Assembly: GCA_030597485.1 (NCBI GenBank)
Contig: JAUVRU010000149.1
Location: 1 to 6,132 of the forward strand
DNA length: 6,132 nt
Reading direction: 5' to 3'
Source of the DNA: Anaerolineae bacterium
GTDB taxonomy: Bacteria > Chloroflexota > Anaerolineae > 4572-78 > NAK82
A program made the position numbers and the translations under genes. The notes below the pieces were generated by a model. It searched no databases. It was not told the origin of the DNA and saw only the letters and a list, made by a program, of their open reading frames with translations. Every line of letters begins with the position of its first letter. The stretch's first letter is position 1. This document shows positions 1 to 6,132 of this stretch, piece by piece.

Positions 1-710
1 AACACCCCCCCATCACCGCGTCCGAACACCTCGGGGAAGTACATCTCGTAGGCATGGGTAGGGATCAACCGATACTCGCCGGCCAGGCTGGCGCGAATCA
101 GATAGGTGTACTCATACGTCCCCCGCGGCAGATAGGTGGCAAAGAGAACCGCCTTCTCGTCGCGCATCTCGGTGTGACTGAACCACCACCAGCCGTAGCT
201 GCCACCCCACGGGCTGCGCCGGTCGGTGCGCTTCAACTCGGGCGCCTCACCCACCACGCTGGTCGTCTTGAGGCTCTGATCGACCCCCTCGGCGCCGGCG
301 GGAAAGGGATCTTCCACCACCACGTAGTGCAGGTCATTGGGGGCAATGATGGTCAGATTCACCTGGATGATATCGCCCACCTGTGCTTCGTCGATAGCCC
401 GGCAAGTCTCCGTCTCCTCGTCGCAATCAGCCAGCTGGTACTGGCGACTGACGATGATTCCCCGATTGAGGGCTGCCACTTCTTCCACCGGCTTGAAGTA
501 ACGCAGGTATATGCTGTAATACAGCCGTCCACTGCCGGCCGCCTGATCAGCCGGCGGCCACCGTTGGATCTCCACCCGATTGATCTCATCCGCGAGCAGC
601 CGTGCTATCTCCAGCTGCAGCTTGGTGGTCTCCTTGATGTTGGATGGTGACACACTACCTGTGCCCAACGTGGCCTCGTTCACAGCCACCCGCCAGTTGT
701 ACGCCCCCTC
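1..710 (-). other. C-terminal beta domains of the A2M protein (truncated at the edge)
   Basis: From about residue 1786 the sequence returns to beta-rich character, as expected for the CUB-like and receptor-binding-like C-terminal domains. Visible markers are YYSIYLRYF, the pair Cys1881/Cys1888 in an acidic loop, VGDIIQVNLTI, VEDPFPAGAEGVD (1917-1929), a Trp-rich stretch GWWWFSHTE, YLPRGTYEYTYLIRAS and finally EMYFPEVFGRGDGGV. The last phrase resembles the C-terminal strand of bacterial A2M proteins, so the stop codon probably lies shortly beyond the left edge. Base 1 is inside a codon. Confidence 0.8.
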
Positions 711-3700
711 CAGCTCACCGGTCGCCAGCATCCAATCGGTGAAGGCTATGATCGCCCAGGCATTCTCCTGGGTTGTCTCCCAATGGCCTTCCTTGCGAAC
801 GCTCATCAGCCAGCGGACGGTGTTGGGGGCCAGCCCATTCTCCGGATCCAGCCGGGATAACGCCGCCAGCACGATGGCGGTGGAGCGCGTGTCCGTGTTC
901 ATGGCGTAGTAGTCCACCTGCGCCTCCTCCCAATGAGCGCCGGTGGCGCTGACGATGGCAGCGCTGGTGATGTCGGACAGCAGCGTATCCACCCGGGAGG
1001 ACTCGTCCGGCTCCAGCAGGCCCAACGCCATGGCCAGGTAAGCCTTGCCGAACGTGTCCAGCTTCTGGCGTCGGCCAAACAGGGCCACGGTGCGGCCCAG
1101 GTCCCCCTCACCGGCTTCGGCCAACACATACAGGATGAACGCTTGCCGATTGGCCTGCCAGGATTGATTGATCGTCTTTGGCGCTTGCAGGCTGTCCTCC
1201 AGGAATGCGGCCGCCTCTGCCATCACGCCATCATCCACCACGAATCCGGCCTGGTCCGCTTCCACCATACCCAGCAACACGTACGCGGTCAGGAAGGGAT
1301 CGGACCGGTCCAGAACCCACCAGCCCCAGCCGCCATCGTAGTGCTGCTGGTTGTACAGCCGCTGCAGCCCAACGCCCACCAGGCCCGGCAGCGCCGTCTC
1401 CAGTTCGGGCAGATCCAGCCCCAGTTCCTTGAAAGCCCGATAGGTGACCGCGTTGGGCAGGAATCGGCTGACAGTCTGCTCAGTACACTCATAGGGGAAA
1501 TGCTCCAGGTACTTGAGGCCATCCGTCATGCCGGCCGCCAGCGATGCATCCAGCTGCACCGTCAGCTCTCCCTGGGTGGGATCGTAGCTGGCAGGCAGCA
1601 TGAGAGCCTCCACCCGCTGCCCATCCCTATTCAGCTGCCCCGCGGTGGCCACCACCTCCGGCGTGCTGTAGCTATAGACCGGCAGCGACATCTCCATTGC
1701 GTCCGCCAGGTTGTCTGTCTTGGCACCATAACGCAGCGTGACCTCCGACACGTTGCCCACTTCGACCGGCCACGATACCCTGGCCTTGTCATTGGCCGCG
1801 ATGGTGACCCGCTTGGTTGCTGGGCCTTCCATCTCCAGGCCCTCCACTTCCAGTACCACCTCCGCGTCCAGCGGCTGGTCCGTGTTGTTGTTCACCACCG
1901 CCGCCAGCTCTGCCCGGTCGCCGATGACGAAGAATCGCGGCGCCACCGGCCTCACCAGCAGATCCTTGGTAGCGACCACGTCCGTCTTGGACTGCCCCAC
2001 CCGGGTGTCAACCGTGATTCCCCAGGAGCTCATACGCCAGGTAGTCAGGTTGTCCGGCAGCGTCACCTTGACGGTGGCACGGCCCTGGCTGTCAGTCCGC
2101 ACCGTCGGGTTCCAGTAGGCAGTGTCCTCGAAACGGCGACGCACCACGCCGAAGTCCTCACCAATGCCGCCACCACCTCCCTTGGCCTCGGGTGCCATGG
2201 CCACATTGATGCGGTCCACCGACAGCGTCAGCGCGCTGGCCGTGCGCACCCCCAGCCCCCGCTCTCGCCAGAAGGTGCTCACCATGTCCACCGGCCGCTC
2301 GGTCAACGACAGCACCGCCAGATCCACCAGGCTCAGTGTCAGCTCGGCCTCCACCGGCTCTCCCTGGCTGTCGACGACCAGTACGTCGTAGGTTACCGTC
2401 TCCCCTGGCTGGTAATGCTCCTCGGCAGGCTTGTCCGGCGTCAGGGTGACGGTCAGCTCCTTCTCGGCCGTGTCGATCGGCAACTGAGCATATCCCATCT
2501 TGAAACTGGGCAGATCGCTGCTCTTGTCTTGCCCTTTCACGATGACGACCGAGACGAACACGTTGGGGATCATGTCCTCAGTGATGGGGATCTCTATCTG
2601 TTCTGAATTCGTCTCCAGCGTTTGTACCCAGTGCTGGTAGATATGTCCCCGTTCCAGCGTGATGAGGGCCTTGACCGGACCTTGATACGGATGGGGGATC
2701 AGGATCGTGGCTGTGTCACCCACCTGGTACTGCTTCTGATCGGTCACCAGGTCAATACGGTCATCGTTCTCCTGTCGCCAGTTGATGAAACGGTAGCCAC
2801 TGATCCACATATAGGCGGAACTGCGAATCTCGTGTTCCTTCTCGTCCAGGCCACTGGCCATTATCTTATAGGTGCCACCCGTCTCCGGCACGAAGCTGAC
2901 AGAGGCCTCACCGTCGCTGTCCGTCTCCACAGTGGCGGTATAGACGGGCACATCCTCAACCGTGCTCTCCCAGTAGTATTGCCCATCCTCCGCCTGCTTG
3001 CGCACGCTGTACCAGTTGTGCTCGGCGAACACCACCGTCAGCTCCCGGTTGGGCGCCGGCTGGCTGTCCCAATCCACGGTGATGATGTTAACGCTGTTCT
3101 CCTCGCCGGCCTGGCCCACGTACCGCTCCGGGCGCAGTCCGATGTAGTACAGCCCCTTGTGGACCATCGCCTCCGTCCGGCTGCTCACCTGCTGGTCGTT
3201 GATGTCGGTGACCGTTACCTCTAGCGTGAACAGCTGGCTGGCGGTATACTCCGCGATGTCGGCCTCCACGCTGAAGGTGAAGCGGCCTTCGCTGTCGGTC
3301 ACGCCCGTCCCCTCAGCGATCACCTCGCCATAGGAGCCGTAGTACTCCCCCCGGCGACTGGTGTCGTAGTCGGTGAAGTCCCACCACCCTTTGCCCTGGT
3401 AGTCGAAGAAGCGATCAGCAGACAGCACGCTGTAGCTAACCTCGGCGTCTGCCACCGGCCCGCCAAAGAAGTAGGTGCCCTGGGCGGTAACGTTGACCGT
3501 GTCGCCCTGAACGTATTCCGGCTTGTCCGTCTCCACCGCCACCTGACATTCCGGCTTGCGGTACTCGCCCACCTGGCATCCGGCGCTTATGTACTGTTCC
3601 TCATAGATGGCCTCGATGGAGTAGTAACCCAGGGCTGCTTCCTCGCTCAACTCAAACTCGCCGTCCACAGTCCCCATATCGCTGAGCGACATGGACTCCT

Positions 3701-6065
3701 CAAACACACGCGTACCTTGGCCGTCGTAGATGGTGACCTCCACTTCGGAGTACTGGCCCGGCAGCGCGTAGTGAGCGTCGTCGTCCTCACGTATGATGCC
3801 CTTGAAGTAGACCTTCTGGCCCGGTCGGTAGATGGTACGGTCGGTGAAGAAGTAGGCCGTCACCGGCTGCAGGTAATCCTCCACCGGCATGTCAAATTCC
3901 CACGGCGAGATGCCATCGTCCCACCCGCTGATGGTGATGGCGAAATCCTCGTCCGGCTTGTCTGGATTGCCGACAAAGGCAAAAACAGAATCCCAGACGT
4001 CAATCGGCTCGTGCTCGTCGCCCACAAACACACCGTCGTGGTCCGTCTTGCCTTTGGTCAGAACATCGCCGCTCTTGTTCACCAGCTGGACAGGCAGGCC
4101 AGGTGACACGTCGCCAGATTTCAGGTCGGCTGCCCACACCAGCGAATCAGTGGCCGTGGTCTTCAGGGTCAGGTTGTGCTTGGACACGACTATGATCTGC
4201 CGTTCCAGTGGCAACCAGTCATACCCTTTCGCCTCCGGGTACACTGCGTCAGACGGGGCCTCCGCCTCCAGATAATAGATGCCCGGGTCCAGACTGGCTC
4301 CTTTCTCTCCGGCCAGGTTGGTGCCGTAGACCAGGCTCTCGTTCAACTCCGGTGCCACCGGAAGCGACCACGACCGTACCCGGTTCTTTCGGGTGCCGGC
4401 ATAGTCATCCCAATACTCCCAGGAATCCTCGCCGTTCGCCCGCAGGAAATCCTCCAACGGCATATGGTACAATGCGAAATCAACCTGGCTCACGTTGCGC
4501 ACGTTCACATAGGCCATCGTGGGCGTGTAGGCCAGGTACGTGCCCACCCGATAGGGCGCATAGAGATACACCATGGGGTCCATGGCGCGGGTACGCCAGC
4601 GAATGGTGGTGTCCTTGCCCAGCTTCTGTCCATCCCGTCCCCGTATGTTGCGGCTGAGCGTGACTCTGTAATTGCTGCTGGCCTTGGTGTCAAACGAGAT
4701 CTCCAGCCGGGTGTTGCTCGACCACCAATACGTGTAAACCTCCGTCGCCGTGATGGCCGGCGTGATACTGAAGTTGTCGTTGATGGAGCCCGGATCAATC
4801 GGGCTGGAGAAGGTGACCTGCAGGTTGTCCCAGGGGTCAGCGTCGTCATCGCCATCGACCGGATAGGTAGAGACAATGCTCGGATACTCGATGGTGGTGA
4901 AAGCCCACACGTAGTCGTCGCCTGTCCCCGTCTGACCCTTGGCCCCTGGGGCGCCGTCAGATATGATGGCCACACAGGTGGCCCCGAAATCGAGGGGACG
5001 ATGGGGAGTGAAGCTCATCGTCTCCGCACCCACCCTGGGCGGCCCCTCTCCCTCAGCCCACGTGTAGCTATAGGCGCGCCGCTGAGTCTCCTCCGGTTGT
5101 GCCAGCCCCTCGTCGCTCCACTCGAAGGCGCCTTCCACCTCCTCGGCCATTTCCCCGCAGTACATCGCGAATCCTGCCTCTGCCGATTTCCGGTCCATTG
5201 GCTGGTTGAAGGCCACCTGGATGGTAGGCTGAATGCTGACGTAAATGTCGCCCTCGTCCGGGGAAGTGGCCACCACCGCTGGCATCACGGTGGTGAACTC
5301 CCAGATGTAATCCTCGGCCAGCACGCCGCCGGTGGTGTCGGTCAGGCTGTGACCGCTACGCGCCTTGTAGGCGGTGGCCGGTTCAAATGCCTCATCCGGG
5401 GTGAACATGTAAATGGAAGTGTTCAGCCATTCCCCCTTCCCCCTCACCGGAGGCACAAAGGTGAGAGGCCGCGGCAGTTTGTTCTGATCCTCAATGGCCG
5501 TCAGGGGTACCACCGGCCGGTTGAACAGCACGGTCACGACAGCATCGGCTGCCACCTCGGTAGTGCCGTCAGCCGGCTGAACAGTCGTCACCTCCAGGAA
5601 GCCAACCGTCTCGAAATGGTGGCTCAACGCCTCCTGCAGGGGCAGGCCAGATTGGCTCAGCCCGCTCTCTTCCAGGCGCACCGTGTAGCGGGTGGCCCGT
5701 TCAAAGCCGGTCTTCGGCTTGAACTCCATGATGTGGGGGAACGGCCACTCGAAGTCGCCAGCCACCGGCGGGTCGATGCTGAACGCGGCCTCTACCGCCA
5801 CTGCATCCATCGGCTGATCGAACACCACTTGCAGCGGTGCATCCAGCGGATGCTCCTCGCCCGTCTCCGGTGTCACCAGAACCACCCGCGGCGGCAGCGG
5901 CTCGGGCGTGATTGCCGGCACAACCGGTTCCGGCTGGGCGCTCGTCCTGCTCTCGCCGGTGTCAGCCGCCACCACAGGTGGTCCCACCTGACACGCCGGC
6001 AGCAACATGCTAGCGATGAACAAGAACGAAATCAACACTGTCAAATGCTGTTTTCTCAGTCTCAT
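1..6065 (-). CDS. Lipid-anchored alpha-2-macroglobulin family protein with four N-terminal Ig-like domains (3' end cut by window)
   Basis: This is an envelope protease inhibitor of the bacterial A2M family, which traps proteases after bait cleavage and couples to them through a thioester. The frame is open for 2,021 codons from ATG 6065 to the window edge. Domain order by residue: lipoprotein signal peptide 1-24 with lipidated Cys25; Pro-rich linker 26-58; four Ig-like domains 59-498; an MG1-like domain from about 499 to 628; MG2-MG6-type beta domains to about 1254, including TDRTIYRPGQKVYFKG at 741-756; bait region about 1255-1312; A2M core domain from 1313 with DTAYWNPTV and LPDNLTTWRM; thioester domain about 1507-1785 with PYECTEQ (Cys1527, Gln1530); C-terminal beta domains from about 1786. 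The last residues, FGRGDGGV (2014-2021), resemble the end of related proteins, so few residues should be missing. It is longer than E. coli YfhM (about 1,650 residues), mainly through the Ig-like extension. The start is supported by a strong ribosome binding site and an immediate signal peptide. No frameshift or lost key residue is seen. Family assignment is very secure; the target proteases are unknown. Confidence 0.96.
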   Translation of the reverse strand, partial: MRLRKQHLTVLISFLFIASMLLPACQVGPPVVAADTGESRTSAQPEPVVPAITPEPLPPRVVLVTPETGEEHPLDAPLQVVFDQPMDAVAVEAAFSIDPPVAGDFEWPFPHIMEFKPKTGFERATRYTVRLEESGLSQSGLPLQEALSHHFETVGFLEVTTVQPADGTTEVAADAVVTVLFNRPVVPLTAIEDQNKLPRPLTFVPPVRGKGEWLNTSIYMFTPDEAFEPATAYKARSGHSLTDTTGGVLAEDYIWEFTTVMPAVVATSPDEGDIYVSIQPTIQVAFNQPMDRKSAEAGFAMYCGEMAEEVEGAFEWSDEGLAQPEETQRRAYSYTWAEGEGPPRVGAETMSFTPHRPLDFGATCVAIISDGAPGAKGQTGTGDDYVWAFTTIEYPSIVSTYPVDGDDDADPWDNLQVTFSSPIDPGSINDNFSITPAITATEVYTYWWSSNTRLEISFDTKASSNYRVTLSRNIRGRDGQKLGKDTTIRWRTRAMDPMVYLYAPYRVGTYLAYTPTMAYVNVRNVSQVDFALYHMPLEDFLRANGEDSWEYWDDYAGTRKNRVRSWSLPVAPELNESLVYGTNLAGEKGASLDPGIYYLEAEAPSDAVYPEAKGYDWLPLERQIIVVSKHNLTLKTTATDSLVWAADLKSGDVSPGLPVQLVNKSGDVLTKGKTDHDGVFVGDEHEPIDVWDSVFAFVGNPDKPDEDFAITISGWDDGISPWEFDMPVEDYLQPVTAYFFTDRTIYRPGQKVYFKGIIREDDDAHYALPGQYSEVEVTIYDGQGTRVFEESMSLSDMGTVDGEFELSEEAALGYYSIEAIYEEQYISAGCQVGEYRKPECQVAVETDKPEYVQGDTVNVTAQGTYFFGGPVADAEVSYSVLSADRFFDYQGKGWWDFTDYDTSRRGEYYGSYGEVIAEGTGVTDSEGRFTFSVEADIAEYTASQLFTLEVTVTDINDQQVSSRTEAMVHKGLYYIGLRPERYVGQAGEENSVNIITVDWDSQPAPNRELTVVFAEHNWYSVRKQAEDGQYYWESTVEDVPVYTATVETDSDGEASVSFVPETGGTYKIMASGLDEKEHEIRSSAYMWISGYRFINWRQENDDRIDLVTDQKQYQVGDTATILIPHPYQGPVKALITLERGHIYQHWVQTLETNSEQIEIPITEDMIPNVFVSVVIVKGQDKSSDLPSFKMGYAQLPIDTAEKELTVTLTPDKPAEEHYQPGETVTYDVLVVDSQGEPVEAELTLSLVDLAVLSLTERPVDMVSTFWRERGLGVRTASALTLSVDRINVAMAPEAKGGGGGIGEDFGVVRRRFEDTAYWNPTVRTDSQGRATVKVTLPDNLTTWRMSSWGITVDTRVGQSKTDVVATKDLLVRPVAPRFFVIGDRAELAAVVNNNTDQPLDAEVVLEVEGLEMEGPATKRVTIAANDKARVSWPVEVGNVSEVTLRYGAKTDNLADAMEMSLPVYSYSTPEVVATAGQLNRDGQRVEALMLPASYDPTQGELTVQLDASLAAGMTDGLKYLEHFPYECTEQTVSRFLPNAVTYRAFKELGLDLPELETALPGLVGVGLQRLYNQQHYDGGWGWWVLDRSDPFLTAYVLLGMVEADQAGFVVDDGVMAEAAAFLEDSLQAPKTINQSWQANRQAFILYVLAEAGEGDLGRTVALFGRRQKLDTFGKAYLAMALGLLEPDESSRVDTLLSDITSAAIVSATGAHWEEAQVDYYAMNTDTRSTAIVLAALSRLDPENGLAPNTVRWLMSVRKEGHWETTQENAWAIIAFTDWMLATGELEGAYNWRVAVNEATLGTGSVSPSNIKETTKLQLEIARLLADEINRVEIQRWPPADQAAGSGRLYYSIYLRYFKPVEEVAALNRGIIVSRQYQLADCDEETETCRAIDEAQVGDIIQVNLTIIAPNDLHYVVVEDPFPAGAEGVDQSLKTTSVVGEAPELKRTDRRSPWGGSYGWWWFSHTEMRDEKAVLFATYLPRGTYEYTYLIRASLAGEYRLIPTHAYEMYFPEVFGRGDGGV
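711..1547 (-). other. Thioester domain with intact CTEQ motif (Cys1527-Gln1530)
   Basis: Residues about 1507-1785 form the helical alpha/alpha-toroid thioester domain. PYECTEQTVSRFLPN carries the C-x-E-Q motif, with Cys1527 encoded at 1485-1487 and Gln1530 at 1476-1478. In this family their side chains join to form the internal thioester. Typical toroid helix phrases follow: HYDGGWGWW (1575-1583), DPFLTAYVLLGM, ANRQAFILYVLAEAG and TTQENAWAIIAF. No histidine occurs between 1575 and 1711, so the complement-C3-type histidine that steers thioesters toward hydroxyl groups appears absent. The motif is complete and the thioester is expected to be active. Confidence 0.9.
1869..2129 (-). other. A2M core domain (PF00207-like), about residues 1313-1399
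   Basis: Directly after the bait segment comes EDTAYWNPTVRTDSQG (1313-1328, Trp1318), then VTLPDNLTTWRMSSWGI and DLLVRPVAPRFFVIGDR. This is the most conserved stretch in the family: compare the WxPxxxTDxxGxxxVxxxLPDxxTxWR pattern of bacterial A2M proteins and the matching segment of human A2M and complement C3. In the known structures this MG7-type domain links bait cleavage to movement of the thioester domain. The right-hand border is approximate. Confidence 0.85.
2130..2303 (-). other. Probable bait region, residues 1255-1312
   Basis: The segment lies between the conserved strand LVDLAVLSL and the conserved DTAYWNP start of the A2M core domain, which is where the protease-sensitive bait region sits in the family. 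It is loosely structured in composition: Arg1257, Arg1267, Arg1269 and Arg1274, then a Met/Ala stretch, Lys1295 followed by five glycines (1296-1300), and Arg1309-Arg1310-Arg1311 just before Phe1312. These basic and flexible positions would suit trypsin-like cleavage, and the hydrophobic positions would suit elastase-like or subtilisin-like enzymes. The cleavage sites are inferred, not known. Confidence 0.65.
2304..4571 (-). other. Macroglobulin (MG) domain scaffold, residues 499-1254
   Basis: This part encodes the chain of beta-sandwich domains that forms the A2M body. It opens with an MG1-like domain (MVYLYAPYRVGTYLAY at 498-513, ERQIIVVS at 621-628). The best marker is TDRTIYRPGQKVYFKGIIR from residue 741, the signature of the MG2 domain (PF01835). 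EYRKPECQV follows at 834-842, then TDKPEYVQGD, another MG domain start. From about residue 1106, LVTDQKQYQVGDTATILIP begins the bait-region-containing domain (PF07703-like), which ends in the strand LTLSLVDLAVLSL just before the bait segment. Cys830 and Cys840 flank a domain boundary and could pair. Exact borders of MG3-MG6 are approximate because they are judged from strand patterns only. Confidence 0.82.
4572..5891 (-). other. Four tandem bacterial Ig-like domains (Big_5-like), residues 59-498
   Basis: Four divergent copies of about 100-130 residues cover residues 59-157, 159-260, 261-392 and 393-498. Each starts with a strand of the type PxVVxTxPxDG and continues into a conserved strand and turn: FDQPMD (82-87), FNRPVV (181-186), FNQPMD (286-291) and FSSPID (419-424). 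Each closes with a strand such as HHFETV, WEFTTV, WAFTTI or RWRTRA. This pattern fits the bacterial Ig-like domain group (Big_5, PF13205) common in surface proteins. The third copy holds two cysteines (303 and 364) that could form an internal disulfide. The block lies between the lipid anchor and the A2M core, so a stalk role is the simplest reading. Binding to cell-wall or other ligands is possible but not shown. The copies differ too much at the DNA level to be a recent repeat. Confidence 0.8.
5991..6065 (-). other. Lipoprotein signal peptide and lipobox (LLPAC)
   Basis: Residues 1-25 have a basic start (MRLRKQH: Arg2, Arg4, Lys5), a hydrophobic core (LTVLISFLFIASM) and the lipobox L-P-A-C with Cys25. 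This is a type II (lipoprotein) signal: the prolipoprotein would be diacylated on Cys25 by Lgt and cut before it by signal peptidase II. Pro at the -2 position is less common than Ser, Ala or Thr but is tolerated. Residue +2 is Gln, so no Asp+2 inner-membrane retention signal of the enterobacterial type is present. A Pro/Glu-rich linker (PEPVVPAITPEPLPP) follows, typical of a flexible tether between the lipid and the first folded domain. In a single-membrane host the protein would sit on the outer face of the membrane; in a two-membrane host it would be periplasmic or outer-membrane bound. Confidence 0.92.
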
Positions 6066-6132
6066 GATATGCCTCCTAAGGCTGTGCCAGGATCATGATT
6101 CGTGCCCGGCGGGTCCGTAGTCCGCCGCCCAT
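6066..6132 (-). other. Upstream edge of the A2M gene; no gene or promoter identifiable
   Basis: Only 67 bases precede the start codon. I see no convincing -10 or -35 box. A 6-bp GC inverted repeat (6107-6112 with 6122-6127, nine-base loop) is present but has no T-run after it on either strand that would make a terminator. All three minus-strand frames are open at the right edge and stop at 6093-6095 (TGA), 6076-6078 (TAG) or 6062-6064 (TGA overlapping the A2M start as ATGA). An upstream gene could therefore end here and be coupled to this one, but the fragment is too short to tell. Confidence 0.4.
6072..6077 (-). promoter_or_regulatory. Ribosome binding site AGGAGG of the A2M gene
   Basis: On the minus strand the sequence reads TTAGGAGGCATATCATG. 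A perfect AGGAGG lies six bases before the ATG at 6065. It fixes the start: the next in-frame methionine is codon 20, inside the hydrophobic signal segment, and starting there would destroy the signal peptide. A TAG stop in another frame (6076-6078) overlaps the first bases of this site. Confidence 0.9.

Noticed and set aside
6..20. Arg-Gly-Asp (RGD) tripeptide at residues 2016-2018, as a possible integrin-type adhesion motif
   Set aside because: It sits in FGRGDGGV, a normal variant of the family's C-terminal strand (FGR-x-DG). A chance tripeptide in a structural strand is no evidence of adhesion.
54..909. Overlapping short frames on both strands near the left end
   Set aside because: All overlap the thioester and C-terminal domains of the A2M gene, which is supported residue by residue. 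None shows family motifs.
2166..2183. Glycine-codon run as a DNA microsatellite or sequencing artefact
   Set aside because: The five glycine codons are mixed (GGA, GGT, GGC) and the reading frame stays intact on both sides. Glycine runs are common at this place in bacterial A2M proteins.
933..2606. Plus-strand open frame of 557 codons
   Set aside because: It lies wholly antisense to the A2M gene and its translation is rich in His, Arg, Gln and Leu with no recognisable domain. It arises because GC-rich codons on the opposite strand rarely give stops in this frame.
4505..4975. Minus-strand open frame of 156 codons in another frame
   Set aside because: It is inside the A2M gene, out of frame with it, Arg/Pro/Thr/Ser-rich, and has no domain.
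4176..6098. Plus-strand open frame of 640 codons
   Set aside because: It is antisense to the Ig-like and MG1 part of the A2M gene, has the same His/Arg-rich shadow composition, no ribosome binding site that I can see, and no known motif.
6092..6099. Palindrome ATCATGAT upstream of the gene, partly repeated as ATCATGA at the start codon
   Set aside because: An 8-base palindrome is expected by chance at this scale, and no third copy or regulator is visible.
6107..6127. GC-rich inverted repeat as a terminator or operator
   Set aside because: The stem is only 6 bp in a very GC-rich stretch and has no T-run, so it may be chance.

Overview
The window is almost entirely one very large gene on the minus strand. 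It starts at position 6065 (ATG, minus strand) and runs off the left edge of the window. It gives 2,021 complete codons with no in-frame stop; I read every codon of this frame. The product is an exported, lipid-anchored bacterial alpha-2-macroglobulin (A2M) family protein, a thioester-containing protease trap. Nothing else in the window has real support as a gene. The many apparent plus-strand frames, some over 500 codons, are antisense shadows of this GC-rich coding sequence.

Layout in translation order (right to left on the plus strand): 6066-6132 is the upstream edge, with a strong ribosome binding site. 5991-6065 encodes a lipoprotein signal peptide ending in LLPAC. A short Pro-rich linker follows. 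4572-5891 encodes four tandem Ig-like domains that share an F-x-x-P-(M/I)-D type motif. 2304-4571 encodes the macroglobulin (MG) domain scaffold, with the hallmark TDRTIYRPGQ motif. 2130-2303 encodes a probable bait region with five consecutive glycines and an Arg-Arg-Arg run. About 1869-2129 encodes the conserved A2M core domain, and 711-1547 the thioester domain with an intact CTEQ motif. 1-710 encodes C-terminal beta-domains and ends at FGRGDGGV, probably only a few residues short of the natural C-terminus.

Mechanism, from knowledge of the family: a protease cuts the bait region, the protein changes shape, and the exposed Cys-Gln thioester attaches covalently to the protease. The lipid anchor and Ig-like stalk would hold the trap at the cell envelope. 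The partner usual in proteobacteria, penicillin-binding protein 1C (pbpC), cannot be looked for because no complete neighbouring gene lies in the window.

The organism is a GC-rich bacterium. Four Ig-like domains in front of an A2M core, an LLPAC-type lipobox, and phrases such as FDQPMD, DTAYWNP and EMYFPEVFGR resemble A2M proteins I associate with Chloroflexota (Anaerolineae-like). That assignment is inference and not firm. I see no sign of a mobile element, CRISPR array, RNA gene or new multi-gene system.
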